This document shows, piece by piece, positions 44,856-53,451 of a stretch of 64,000 bases of DNA. The stretch spans positions 3,720,001 to 3,784,000 of the forward strand of contig NZ_AP026738.1 of assembly GCF_002157685.2 (NCBI RefSeq). The letters are read 5' to 3'. Position numbers and translations under genes: made by a program. Position 1 is the stretch's first letter. Each line of letters opens with the position of its first letter. Origin of the DNA: Comamonas thiooxydans. GTDB lineage: Bacteria; Pseudomonadota; Gammaproteobacteria; Burkholderiales; Burkholderiaceae_C. The notes under the pieces were generated by a model. It did not search any database. It was not told the DNA's origin and worked only from the letters and a program-made list of their open reading frames with translations.

Positions 44856-45746
44856 ATGAATTTCGACATTGCTGATCTCAAAGCCTTTGTGGCTGTGGCA
44901 GAGCTGGCCAGTTTCAGACGCGCAGCCGAGTTGCTGCACATCTCACAACCGGCCTTGTCGAGACGGGTCGAGAAACTGGAGCAGGCCCTGTCGCTCAAGC
45001 TTCTGGAGCGCACCACTCGCAAAGTGGAACTCAATGCCATGGGACGGGTTTTCTTGCCTCGTGCCCAGCATGTGCTGGCCGAGCTGGAGGCCTCGCTGAT
45101 AGGGATGACCGAACTCAACGAACGGCTGCACGGTCTGGTGACCATTGCCTGCATCCCTTCGGTGGTGGATACGGTGGTGGCGAGCGCCATCCATCAGATC
45201 AAGAAGCAGTTCTCTCGCATTCGGCTGCGCATCCTGGACCAACCCGCTGCAGATATCCTGCTGACCGTGGCGCGCTCCGAAGTGGATTTCGGAATCGGCT
45301 ATCTCGGAGCCAGCGAGCCTGACCTCGACTTCGAAGAACTGGCTTCGGAGTCTTTTGTGCTGGCCTGCCGCAAAGACCATCCTCTGGCCACCCGCAGCAG
45401 CATTAGCTGGAGCGAACTGGCACACCAGGACTGTGTCACTCAAGCGCAAGGCAGCGGCAATCGCCTGCTCATCGACCAGGCTCTGTCAAACACCGTCACC
45501 CAGCCCCATTGGGTATGCGAAGTTCAGCATGTTCCCAGCCTGCTGAGCCTGGTTCGGCGCGGGGTGGGCGTGGGCGCAGTCCCTCAGCATGCGATCAGCG
45601 GGACCGATCTCTGCGGCATCCCGTTGGTAGAGCCGCAGGTACTACGCAGCATCGGTTTGATCTCGCGACGGGGCAAGGCACTTTCTGCCATGGCCCAGGA
45701 ATTCCAGAGGGCGCTGCGACTGGTTCATAGCCAGCAGTTGAACTGA
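44856..45746 (+). CDS. LysR-family transcriptional regulator
   Basis: This 296-residue LTTR has the HTH at residues 1-62 (DLKAFVAVAELASFRRAAEL, LHISQPALSRRVEKLEQALS). The effector domain starts at VTIACIPSVVDTVVASAIHQ. It lies 92 bases from the divergent Bug-Bug-dehydrogenase-hydrolase operon and is its likely regulator. The divergent region is AT-rich (tttaattaatgcagtaaattgcaa region), where both promoters must lie. Confidence 0.93.
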   Translation: MNFDIADLKAFVAVAELASFRRAAELLHISQPALSRRVEKLEQALSLKLLERTTRKVELNAMGRVFLPRAQHVLAELEASLIGMTELNERLHGLVTIACIPSVVDTVVASAIHQIKKQFSRIRLRILDQPAADILLTVARSEVDFGIGYLGASEPDLDFEELASESFVLACRKDHPLATRSSISWSELAHQDCVTQAQGSGNRLLIDQALSNTVTQPHWVCEVQHVPSLLSLVRRGVGVGAVPQHAISGTDLCGIPLVEPQVLRSIGLISRRGKALSAMAQEFQRALRLVHSQQLN

Positions 45747-45870
45747 GCGCAAAGCGGTGAGTAGATGGCTGACTGAATAGCAACTGCTGGCTGAGCGCGC
45801 TACTCCTCGCCCAAGCCTGCGCTCTTTCCGGGCAGGGCGGGAGGGCCCGTCATTCCTGCGCAAATTGCGC

Positions 45871-45901
45871 TTGACCTTGAACCAAGCTTCAAGCTTACGC
45901 T
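45871..45901 (+). promoter_or_regulatory. MerR-type promoter/operator, copy B, intact
   Basis: TTGACC (45871-45876), a 19-base spacer and TACGCT (45896-45901). The spacer holds cttgaa-ccaagc-ttcaag, the same palindrome as copy A at 31544-31561. The leader after it also matches copy A. No MerR gene lies upstream, although gtcattcctgcgc still resembles the start region of the broken regulator at 31.5 kb. Confidence 0.75.
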
Positions 45902-45953
45902 TGCGTCATTCCCGGTCATCAAGGCTGGTGAAGCTATTCATCAAGGAGCAGGA

Positions 45954-46889
45954 ATGCAGACCATATTGGGCGCCAACGGACAGATCGCCACCGAGCTGGC
46001 GCGCGAACTCAAGCGCAACTACAGCGATGAGCTCAAGCTGGTGAGCCGCAGGCCGCGCAAGATACATGACACAGACCTGCTCGAAGCCGCCGACCTGCTA
46101 GATGCAGAGCAGACAGCCAGAGCCGTTCAGGGCAGCAGCGTGGTCTATTTCACCGCAGGCCTGCCTCCCGATACCCAGCTTTGGGAGCAGCAGTTTCCGA
46201 CCATGCTGCACAACGCACTGGCGGCCAGCCGCGCTGCGGGCGCCCCGTTTGTCTATTTCGACAACACCTATATGTACCCGCAGGACGCACAACTGCAGAC
46301 CGAGCAGACGGCATTCGCCCCCGTGGGGCGCAAAGGCCGGGTGCGCGCCGCCATGGCCGAGAGGGTGCTGTCCGAGATGGAGCGCGGGGAGATTCCCGTT
46401 CTGATCGCGCGGGCGCCCGAGTTCTACGGCCCGGCCCAGACGCAGAGCATTACCAACACTCTGGTGATTGACAGGCTCAAGGCCGGCAAGACACCGCTGG
46501 CCCCGGTGCGAGACGACCGTCTGCGCACCCTGATCTGGACCCCCGATGCCAGCCGCTCACTGGCCTTGCTGGGCAACACGCCCGATGCTTACGGCCAGAC
46601 CTGGCATCTGCCATGCGACGATGCACGCCCCAACTACAAGCAGCTGATCGACTGGGCCAGCCAGAGCTTTGGCCGCTCTTGCCGCCATCACAGGCTGCCC
46701 CGCTGGGCACTGAGCGCTGCCGGCCTGATCTCCAAACCCGTGGCCGAGCTGCAAGAGCTGCTGCCCCGCTATGCCCACGACAATCTGTTTGACTCCAGCA
46801 AATTCAAGCAGACATTTCCGGGGTTTGCCGTCACCAGCTACCAGCAGGGGCTGGCGCTGATTGCCGATGAATTTCAGAGAAATCAGTAG
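45954..46889 (+). CDS. NAD(P)-binding NmrA/epimerase-like protein
   Basis: This 311-residue atypical SDR starts with a Rossmann motif (TILGANGQIATELARELKRN) and continues with FTAGLPPDTQLWEQQFPTML and YFDNTYMYP. It has the extended-SDR fold, but the usual active-site YxxxK is not clear, so it may be a redox sensor or quinone reductase-like protein. AAGGAG lies nine bases before the ATG. It sits under the intact MerR-type promoter 45871-45901, and the 5' remnant of a sister copy is at 31609-31660. Confidence 0.87.
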   Translation: MQTILGANGQIATELARELKRNYSDELKLVSRRPRKIHDTDLLEAADLLDAEQTARAVQGSSVVYFTAGLPPDTQLWEQQFPTMLHNALAASRAAGAPFVYFDNTYMYPQDAQLQTEQTAFAPVGRKGRVRAAMAERVLSEMERGEIPVLIARAPEFYGPAQTQSITNTLVIDRLKAGKTPLAPVRDDRLRTLIWTPDASRSLALLGNTPDAYGQTWHLPCDDARPNYKQLIDWASQSFGRSCRHHRLPRWALSAAGLISKPVAELQELLPRYAHDNLFDSSKFKQTFPGFAVTSYQQGLALIADEFQRNQ

Positions 46890-46946
46890 CAATCACATAC
46901 TCAGCCTTCGAAAGCAGCTATCAAATAAGAATCGATAGTTAAAAAG

Positions 46947-48821
46947 CTACCAGCTCAGCGCCTGCGCCAGCTGCTCGGCCCGGGTTTGCTCGCGCAAGCT
47001 CGCCACCGAGGCGCGCAGGATGGCGCGGCTTTCGCCCTGATCAACGATCCAGAAGACGACATGCTTGACGGGCGCTGCGCCCGGCCGGCTCTCCTGCGGG
47101 CTCACTTCAAACGTCCATTGCCGACCTTCAGGCCGGCGATCCCTGGAGCGCGTCTGCGCAGTGAAGCTGCGCTTCTTCAAGCTCCCCGCCTTCAAGCGGA
47201 ACTGCTTTTCCAGCGCGGTACGCAACAGCTTTTCCTGCGCTTCGTCGGACTCGGGGATCTTCAGCCCCGTGGTCAGGCCCAGCAGCTGTCCGGTCATCAG
47301 ATCGCGGTACATCATGCGCTGCGAGTCCCGCGGCTCCTGCAGATGAAAACCCGCCGCACGCATGGGCAGCACCATGCCGGTATGCCGATTTTCCAGGTCG
47401 GCCACCTTCGGGTCCTGGGCCTGCATCCAGATGTTCTGCAGCCCGCCGGCATTGCGCAGGTACTGGCGCATCAGTCGTGCGGCATCGGCGTCGCGACCCT
47501 GCTGCGCCGCCAGCTCGGCCCCATATTGCTGGGCCAGGTCCACCAGCTCGGACTCCAGCCTGAACAGGCTGACATAGGGCCAGGCCTGCAGTGCCTGATC
47601 CAGATAGCGGCCGGCCTCGGCTTGCTGACCTGCCTTGAAGGCCGAGATGCCAGCCACCGTATTCAGGCGCGCCAGCTCGGCGGGGAACTGCGCATCGGCC
47701 AGGGCCGCGCGGGCCAGTTGGCCGGCCCTGGGCCAGTCGTCATCGACCCGCCAGGCATTGCTCACCTCGCGCTCCTGGCGCGGTAGCTCGGTTGGCAGCT
47801 CGGGCGCTTTGGGCCATTGCATGGCCTGCCACAGCTGGGGCAGTTGCTGCAGTGCGCTGTCACGCTCGCTGTCCAATTGCTCGGCATGCAGGCTCAGTCT
47901 CCAGTTACCGCGCACCAGCCCCCAGCCCAGATGCAGGATGTCGGGCCTCCCCTCTTCTCTTTTCTCGCGGCTGGCCTGCTGGCTTTGCACGGCGTCGGCA
48001 AACGGCAGGGCCGGCAGCCTGAGCCCAGGCTCTGGCGTCTGCTCGCCGGCAAAAATGCTGCGCTCCTGCAGCAACGACTTCTGCCTGGCTGCAGCGTCCA
48101 TGTCTTTCAGACCATCGTCATAACCGAGCCGCATGCGGACCCGCAGGCGCCTGCCATCGGGCTTCAGATAGACGTACTCCAGGTTCGCGGAGTCGTTGCG
48201 ATCCCGGGCCGGCTCCAGCTGGACCAGTACCCAGCGCCCCTGCACCAGCGGCACGCTGAGCTGAGCTGCCTGGTAGTGCAGTTGCTTGCCTGCCATATTC
48301 CACTGCCACAGCGGCGCAAAAGCCTTGGACTCCTGCTGGAGCGCCTGCAGATAGCGAGTCAGTGCGCCCTGATCACCGGCCATCATGGCGGCCGTCAGAC
48401 CGCGCTGTATCAGCGCCTGCATCTGACCGCTGACCGGGTCGTAGTCCTCGGCTGCAGCCAGAGCCATCATCTGATCGGTCTGCAACACGGCCTGCGCGTA
48501 CTGCCCTTGCTGATAAAGCAAGGCGTAGAGCAAACCAGAAGCATCGAGCTGCTCGTAAGGATTGCCACGCGGCAGCGTCATGTCCAGCAGCTTGCGCGCC
48601 TGGGCGATGGCATCGTCCCAGTGTCTGGCCTGTGCCGCCTCGACCACGGCACGGCGCAACCTGAAAAAAGGCGAATCCTGTTCGCCAGGCGAATCAGCCT
48701 GTCGGGCAACCCCCGTCTGCCTTTCAGGTTCAGCCGCCTGCGGCGCAGGGCCTGCCAGCAGCAAGACCACCGCCATGGCAGTCAGGGAAACAGGCACGGG
48801 GATGCGAGGCAAAAAATACAT
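46947..48821 (-). CDS. large secreted protein of unknown function with TPR-like helices
   Basis: This 624-residue protein has a signal sequence (VSLTAMAVVLLLAGPAPQAA). Residues 50-180 and 350-460 look like tetratricopeptide or SEL1-type helices (ARHWDDAIAQARKLLD, NTVAGISAFKAGQQAEAGRY). A middle beta-rich part (RWVLVQLEPARDRNDSANLE) and a C-terminal domain (residues 500-620) with HVVFWIVDQGESRAILRASV do not suggest a family to me. It is probably periplasmic. The start at ATG 48821 is uncertain, with only weak Shine-Dalgarno sequence. It stands alone, transcribed away from the YebC paralogue's terminator. Confidence 0.75.
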   Translation of the reverse strand: MYFLPRIPVPVSLTAMAVVLLLAGPAPQAAEPERQTGVARQADSPGEQDSPFFRLRRAVVEAAQARHWDDAIAQARKLLDMTLPRGNPYEQLDASGLLYALLYQQGQYAQAVLQTDQMMALAAAEDYDPVSGQMQALIQRGLTAAMMAGDQGALTRYLQALQQESKAFAPLWQWNMAGKQLHYQAAQLSVPLVQGRWVLVQLEPARDRNDSANLEYVYLKPDGRRLRVRMRLGYDDGLKDMDAAARQKSLLQERSIFAGEQTPEPGLRLPALPFADAVQSQQASREKREEGRPDILHLGWGLVRGNWRLSLHAEQLDSERDSALQQLPQLWQAMQWPKAPELPTELPRQEREVSNAWRVDDDWPRAGQLARAALADAQFPAELARLNTVAGISAFKAGQQAEAGRYLDQALQAWPYVSLFRLESELVDLAQQYGAELAAQQGRDADAARLMRQYLRNAGGLQNIWMQAQDPKVADLENRHTGMVLPMRAAGFHLQEPRDSQRMMYRDLMTGQLLGLTTGLKIPESDEAQEKLLRTALEKQFRLKAGSLKKRSFTAQTRSRDRRPEGRQWTFEVSPQESRPGAAPVKHVVFWIVDQGESRAILRASVASLREQTRAEQLAQALSW

Positions 48822-48896
48822 GAAGGCAATCCACAAGGCAGTTCAGCAGCCTTGCAGTATAGAAAACCGCTGCCCGCCCGTAGGCCAGGGAAAAGT

Positions 48897-48924
48897 CAAA
48901 AAAAGAGCGGCCCAGGGCCGCTCT
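48897..48924 (-). terminator. terminator after the second yebC-family gene
   Basis: agagcggcc (48904-48912) pairs with ggccgctct (48916-48924) around a 3-base loop. The A run at 48897-48904 is a U tract on the minus strand. Confidence 0.82.
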
Positions 48925-48945
48925 CTTTGCCAGACGGCAATGACT

Positions 48946-49650
48946 TCAGTCCACCAGACCGGCGTAGACATGCTGAACATCGTCGTCGTTTTCCAGACCG
49001 GCCAGGAATTCCTGCACTTCTTCCTGTTGCTCGGCGGACAGGCTGCTCATGCTGATGGGGTTCTTGGCCTTGTAGCCCAGCTTGACCGACAGCACCTTGA
49101 TGCCTTGCGCGGGCAAAGCCTTGCTCACGGCGTCCAGATCGGCAATATCGGTAATAAACAGGGTGGTGCCTTCTTCTTCGCCAGCTTCGAAGTCCTGCGC
49201 GCCGGCTTCGATGGCGGCCATTTCGACGTCGGCGCCATTCTCGGGCTCGCCTTCGATCATGCCCACATGGTCAAAATCCCAGGCCACGGCGCTCATCTGG
49301 CCCTTGCGGAAGCAGACACGCATATTGGGAGCCGTGCGATTGGGATTGTCGGTCAGGCACTCCACCATCACGGGCACGCGATGGGGGGCATAGCCTTCAA
49401 ACAGCACGCTGGAATAGTTCACGGCGTCGGCACCAACGCCGGCGCCCTTCTTGATGGCGCGATCCAGCGTGTCCTTGGGCATGGAAGCCTTGCGGGCCGC
49501 TTCCACCGCCATGCGCAGACGCGAATTGGCTGCAGGATCGCCGCCGCCCAGGCGCGCAGCAACCATGATTTCCTTGACCAGCTTGCCAAACAGCTTACCC
49601 TTGGCATCGGCGACCAGCGCCTTGCCCTTTGCTTTCCATTGCGCGCCCAT
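48946..49650 (-). CDS. YebC/TACO1-family protein, second paralogue
   Basis: This 234-residue protein begins [20 protein letters not shown] in place of the [11 protein letters not shown] signature, but keeps [40 protein letters not shown] and [11 protein letters not shown]. It belongs to the YeeN/YebC-II branch. The family acts in transcription control or in helping ribosomes through hard-to-translate proline motifs. AAGGAA precedes ATG 49650. The canonical copy is at 21013-21732. Confidence 0.92.
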   Translation of the reverse strand: MGAQWKAKGKALVADAKGKLFGKLVKEIMVAARLGGGDPAANSRLRMAVEAARKASMPKDTLDRAIKKGAGVGADAVNYSSVLFEGYAPHRVPVMVECLTDNPNRTAPNMRVCFRKGQMSAVAWDFDHVGMIEGEPENGADVEMAAIEAGAQDFEAGEEEGTTLFITDIADLDAVSKALPAQGIKVLSVKLGYKAKNPISMSSLSAEQQEEVQEFLAGLENDDDVQHVYAGLVD

Positions 49651-49838
49651 GGCTGCGTTCCTTGTTGAATATGGTCCAAGCCTGCGTTGTGCACACACAA
49701 GCCGCCCGCCAAAACTGCGGCGAGCAAAAGCCGGATTTATACACCCGCGCGCAATCTTTTGTCGGCAAACTGCATCAAGCCCAGGTCATAAACACAGGCA
49801 AACAGCGCACAGTCGCCCAGCACCGAAGAGGAGAAAAC

Positions 49839-50981
49839 ATGTACCGCATCACCGTTCAAGCCCTGAACTGCAGCGTGCTGGCCCTGCTCGGCTCGCAAGC
49901 CCTGGCTGCCGCCGGGCTGGACACGCAAACCGTGACAACAGGGCTGGAGCACCCCTGGGCACTGGCCTTTTTGCCGGACGGGCGCTATCTGGTGACGGAG
50001 CGCCCTGGCCGCATGCGCATTGTGGAGGCAGAGGGCAGGCTCAACGCCCCGCTCAAAGGTCTTCCTGCCATCGCCGTCGCCGGGCAAGGCGGCCTGCTGG
50101 ATGTGGTGCTGGACAGCGACTTTGCCAGCAACCGCCAGCTCTATTTCTGCTTCTCGGAACCGGGGCAGGGAGCCGACCGGGGCAAGAACAGCACGGCCAT
50201 GGCCAAAGCCCGGCTCTCGGCCGACGCCAGCGCCCTGGAAAACGTTCAGATTCTGTTCAGCCAGCGTCCCAAGATCGATTCGGCCCTGCACTTCGGCTGC
50301 CGCATCGTGGAACGCAAAGTCAACGGCAAACCCGACGGCTCGCTGTTTCTGACGCTCGGAGAGCGCTACAAGGCCATGCAGGAGGCCCAGAATCTGCAGA
50401 CTCACCTGGGCAAGATCGTGCGCGTCAACAAGGATGGCAGCGTGCCTCGCGACAACCCCTTTGCGGGCAGCCCCGATGCGCTGGCCGAGATCTGGAGCTA
50501 TGGCCACCGCAACAGCCAGGGCGCCGCACTGGGGCCAGATGACGAGCTCTGGATGACGGAACATGGCCCGCAGGGCGGCGATGAACTCAACCGCATCGAG
50601 CCGGGCAAGAATTACGGCTGGCCCGTCATCACCTATGGCGAGAACTATGGAGGCGGCAAGATCGGTGCCGGCATCACCGAAAAGGCGGGCATGGAGCAAC
50701 CCCGTCATTACTGGGTACCGTCCATCGCGACCTCAGGACTCGCCTATCTGAGCAGCGAGCGCTATGGCATGGCCTGGAAAGGCTCCTTCATCACGGGTGC
50801 GCTCAAGGCCATGCAGTTGCAGCGCCTGCAGATTGCCGATGGCAAGGTCACCGCCACCGAAGTGTTGCTCCCGCGCCTGGGCCAGCGCGTACGCGATGTG
50901 CGCCAGGGACCGGACGGCCTGCTGTACCTGCTCACCGATTCATCCAATGGGCAATTGATGCGCGTGCTGGCAAAGCCTTGA
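49839..50981 (+). CDS. PQQ-dependent soluble sugar dehydrogenase-like protein
   Basis: This 380-residue secreted six-bladed beta-propeller has a signal peptide ending SQALAA, then HPWALAFLPDGRYLVTERPG, the opening of Asd/YliI-type aldose sugar dehydrogenases. Catalytic-pocket pieces include ALHFGCRIV, IWSYGHRNSQGAALGPDDEL, EHGPQGGDELNRIEPGKNYG and the final ALKAMQLQRLQI. It would oxidise aldoses in the periplasm when PQQ is present. No PQQ synthesis genes are in the window. GAGGAG at 49828-49833 sets the start. Confidence 0.9.
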   Translation: MYRITVQALNCSVLALLGSQALAAAGLDTQTVTTGLEHPWALAFLPDGRYLVTERPGRMRIVEAEGRLNAPLKGLPAIAVAGQGGLLDVVLDSDFASNRQLYFCFSEPGQGADRGKNSTAMAKARLSADASALENVQILFSQRPKIDSALHFGCRIVERKVNGKPDGSLFLTLGERYKAMQEAQNLQTHLGKIVRVNKDGSVPRDNPFAGSPDALAEIWSYGHRNSQGAALGPDDELWMTEHGPQGGDELNRIEPGKNYGWPVITYGENYGGGKIGAGITEKAGMEQPRHYWVPSIATSGLAYLSSERYGMAWKGSFITGALKAMQLQRLQIADGKVTATEVLLPRLGQRVRDVRQGPDGLLYLLTDSSNGQLMRVLAKP

Positions 50982-50988
50982 ATGCGGA

Positions 50989-51414
50989 TCAGCGCAGCAC
51001 GCCGCGGCTTTTGAGCCAGTAGAGATAGCCCACAATACAGAACCAGAAGATGGCCTCCCCCAGCCACAGGCCTAGCGACAGCATATCGACCTGGCTGCCG
51101 AGCCTTCTGACATACCAGAACATGCCAGCCTGGCTGACCGCGCCGAGCACCACGTAAAGAACGCCCAGCAGCAGAGCCGAGCGATTGCGCGTCCACAGCA
51201 GCCACACCAGCGTGAAGCACATGGCCGAGTTCAGCGCCAGCATGGCCTGCAGCACCAGCGCCCACTGGATCCTGGCAGCAGTGCGCCAGCCGTCTGAAAA
51301 ATCGGCCTCCAGCAACATCCATCCGCTCATCAGGCCAAGAAAGCCGAACAGACACATCAACAGGGCCAGCCCCTTGCCATAGGGCTGCTCCCAGAGAACT
51401 TGCTTTGCTGTCAT
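50989..51414 (-). CDS. small four-helix inner-membrane protein, unknown function
   Basis: This 141-residue protein has four hydrophobic segments: LALLMCLFGFLGLMSGWMLL, the MLALNSAMCFTLVWLLW region, LLLGVLYVVLGAVSQAGMFW and LWLGEAIFWFCIVGYLYWL. I recognise no family motif. It is convergent with the sugar dehydrogenase gene, with only seven bases between the stops. Confidence 0.75.
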   Translation of the reverse strand: MTAKQVLWEQPYGKGLALLMCLFGFLGLMSGWMLLEADFSDGWRTAARIQWALVLQAMLALNSAMCFTLVWLLWTRNRSALLLGVLYVVLGAVSQAGMFWYVRRLGSQVDMLSLGLWLGEAIFWFCIVGYLYWLKSRGVLR

Positions 51415-51548
51415 CCGTCCACTGTCCCTGTCTGATTCAAAACATCTGAGGGCCCGCCATACTCACCCGGGCAACCAAGGAGCCACAGTGTGCCATTGCA
51501 GCCCCGGTTTCGCGCCACAATCGGCTGCAGTACAAAACAGGCGCTTAT

Positions 51549-52778
51549 ATGCTCAATGCCTTGTGGCTCGGTTTTTTTCTCGTGGCAGCGGCAGCTGCGC
51601 TCGCGCAGTGGCTGCTGGGCGGTCAGGCAGATGTGTTCTCGTCCATGGTGCAGGCCCTGTTTGCCATGGCCAGGCTGTCCGTCGAAGTGATGGTGCTGCT
51701 GTTTGGCACGCTCACGCTGTGGCTGGGCTTTCTGCGCATCGCAGAAAAAGCGGGGGTGGTCGAATGGCTGGCAAAAATGCTGGGCCCGCTGTTTGCCAAG
51801 CTCATGCCCGAGGTACCGCGCGGTCACCCCGCACTGGGCCTGATTACGCTGAACTTTGCCGCCAACGGGCTGGGGCTGGACAACGCTGCCACGCCCATGG
51901 GCCTCAAGGCCATGCGCGCTCTGCAGGAGCTGAACCCGAAGCCCGACACCGCGACCAATGCGCAGATTCTGTTTCTCGTGCTCAATGCCTCGTCGCTGAC
52001 GCTGCTGCCAGTCACCATTTTCATGTACCGCATGCAGCAGGGTGCGGCCGATCCGACGCTGGTCTTCCTGCCGATTCTGCTGGCCACTTCCGCTTCCACA
52101 CTGGTGGGCCTGTTCAGCGTCGCATTCGTGCAGCGGCTGCCCCTGTTCAGTCCCGTGGTGCTGGCCTATCTGGTGCCCGTGGGGCTGGCGCTGGCAGCCT
52201 TCATGGCCTTTCTGGCCACGCTCAGCGCGGCAGCGCTGGCCCAGCTTTCCTCGCTCATGGGTAACCTCACGCTGTTTGCGCTGATCGTGCTGTTCGTGGG
52301 TCTGGGTGCATTGCGCAAGGTGGCCGTGTACGACAGCTTTATCGAGGGCGCCAAGGAGGGTTTTGACGTGGCCCGGAACCTTCTGCCCTATCTGGTCGCC
52401 ATGCTTTGCGCCGTGGGTGTGTTTCGTGCCTCGGGGGCACTGGAATATGCACTGTCGGCCATCCGCTGGACGGTGGACGTCCTGGGCATGGATGCCCGCT
52501 TTGTCGATGCCCTGCCCACGGCGCTGGTCAAGCCCTTTTCAGGTAGCGCGGCCCGTGCCATGCTGATCGAGACCATGCAAAGCCAGGGCGTGGACAGCTT
52601 TGCGGCTCTGGCCGCAGCCACGATTCAGGGCAGCACCGAAACCACGTTCTACGTGCTGGCCGTGTACTTTGGTGCCGTGGGCATTCAGCGTGCGCGCCAT
52701 GCCGTGCCCTGCGCGCTGGTGGCCGAGCTGGCTGGCGTGGTCGCCGCCATCGTGGTTTGCTACCGCTTTTTTGGTTGA
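51549..52778 (+). CDS. SpmA-SpmB fusion, nucleoside-recognition (gate) domain membrane protein
   Basis: This 409-residue protein has about ten hydrophobic helices. The first half, containing LNFAANGLGLDNAATPMGLK and NAQILFLVLNASSLTLLPVT, is SpmA-like. The second, containing GAKEGFDVARNLLPYLVAML and the end region GSAARAMLIETMQSQG and TIQGSTETTFYVLAVYFGAV, is SpmB-like. In sporulating Firmicutes SpmA and SpmB are separate core-dehydration proteins. The fused form in Gram-negatives is presumably a transporter of unknown substrate. It is followed after 15 bases by the HD-like gene, probably in one transcript. Confidence 0.9.
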   Translation: MLNALWLGFFLVAAAAALAQWLLGGQADVFSSMVQALFAMARLSVEVMVLLFGTLTLWLGFLRIAEKAGVVEWLAKMLGPLFAKLMPEVPRGHPALGLITLNFAANGLGLDNAATPMGLKAMRALQELNPKPDTATNAQILFLVLNASSLTLLPVTIFMYRMQQGAADPTLVFLPILLATSASTLVGLFSVAFVQRLPLFSPVVLAYLVPVGLALAAFMAFLATLSAAALAQLSSLMGNLTLFALIVLFVGLGALRKVAVYDSFIEGAKEGFDVARNLLPYLVAMLCAVGVFRASGALEYALSAIRWTVDVLGMDARFVDALPTALVKPFSGSAARAMLIETMQSQGVDSFAALAAATIQGSTETTFYVLAVYFGAVGIQRARHAVPCALVAELAGVVAAIVVCYRFFG

Positions 52779-52793
52779 TGTCCGGGAAACCGC

Positions 52794-53414
52794 ATGACAG
52801 CTTCAGACCCCCTCTTTGAGCGCTCCTGGCTGCGTGCCTGGCAGGCGCTTCACGCCACACCGTCTCAAGGCCTGCAGCAGGCCCTGCTGGCCGCCTATGC
52901 CGAGCCGCAGCGCCACTACCACACGCTGCAGCATCTTGGCGAATGTCTGGCACATTTCGAAACCGTGGCGGACCAGGCCCGGCACCCTGGCGAAGTGGAG
53001 ATCTCGCTTTGGTTCCATGACGCCGTCTACGACGTCAAGGGCAAGGACAATGAGCTGCGCAGCGCACGCTGGGCGGCCCAGGTCCTGGGCAACAGCGGCG
53101 CGGACGAGGCCGCCTGCCGGCGCGTGCAGGCCCTCATCATGGCCACCTGCCATGAGTCCACGCCCGAGGACGATGAGGCCCGGTTGCTCGTGGACATCGA
53201 CCTGGCCATCCTCGGTGCCGCCCCCGACCGGTTTGCCGAGTACGACTCCCAGGTGCGTGCCGAATACGCCTGGGTGCCGCGCCCCATCTATGCGCTCAAG
53301 CGCAGGCAGGTGCTCAAGGGCTTTCTTCAGCGCCAGGCCATCTACGCCACCTCGCACTTCCACGCCCTGCTGGAGCAGCAGGCCCGCAGCAATCTGCAGC
53401 GGGCCGTGGCCTAG
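52794..53414 (+). CDS. predicted metal-dependent HD-superfamily hydrolase (COG4339)
   Basis: This is a 206-residue all-helical protein. Its metal-site residues are His in YHTLQHLGECLAHF, His-Asp in ISLWFHDAVYD, His in ATCHEST and Asp in LLVDIDLAILG. This pattern defines the uncharacterised COG4339 group, sometimes misnamed as an NMDA receptor-like protein. Function is unknown. It is closely downstream of the SpmAB fusion. Confidence 0.85.
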   Translation: MTASDPLFERSWLRAWQALHATPSQGLQQALLAAYAEPQRHYHTLQHLGECLAHFETVADQARHPGEVEISLWFHDAVYDVKGKDNELRSARWAAQVLGNSGADEAACRRVQALIMATCHESTPEDDEARLLVDIDLAILGAAPDRFAEYDSQVRAEYAWVPRPIYALKRRQVLKGFLQRQAIYATSHFHALLEQQARSNLQRAVA

Positions 53415-53451
53415 GACAGGCGGGCGTCGTCATTCACGCCATGGCCTGACG

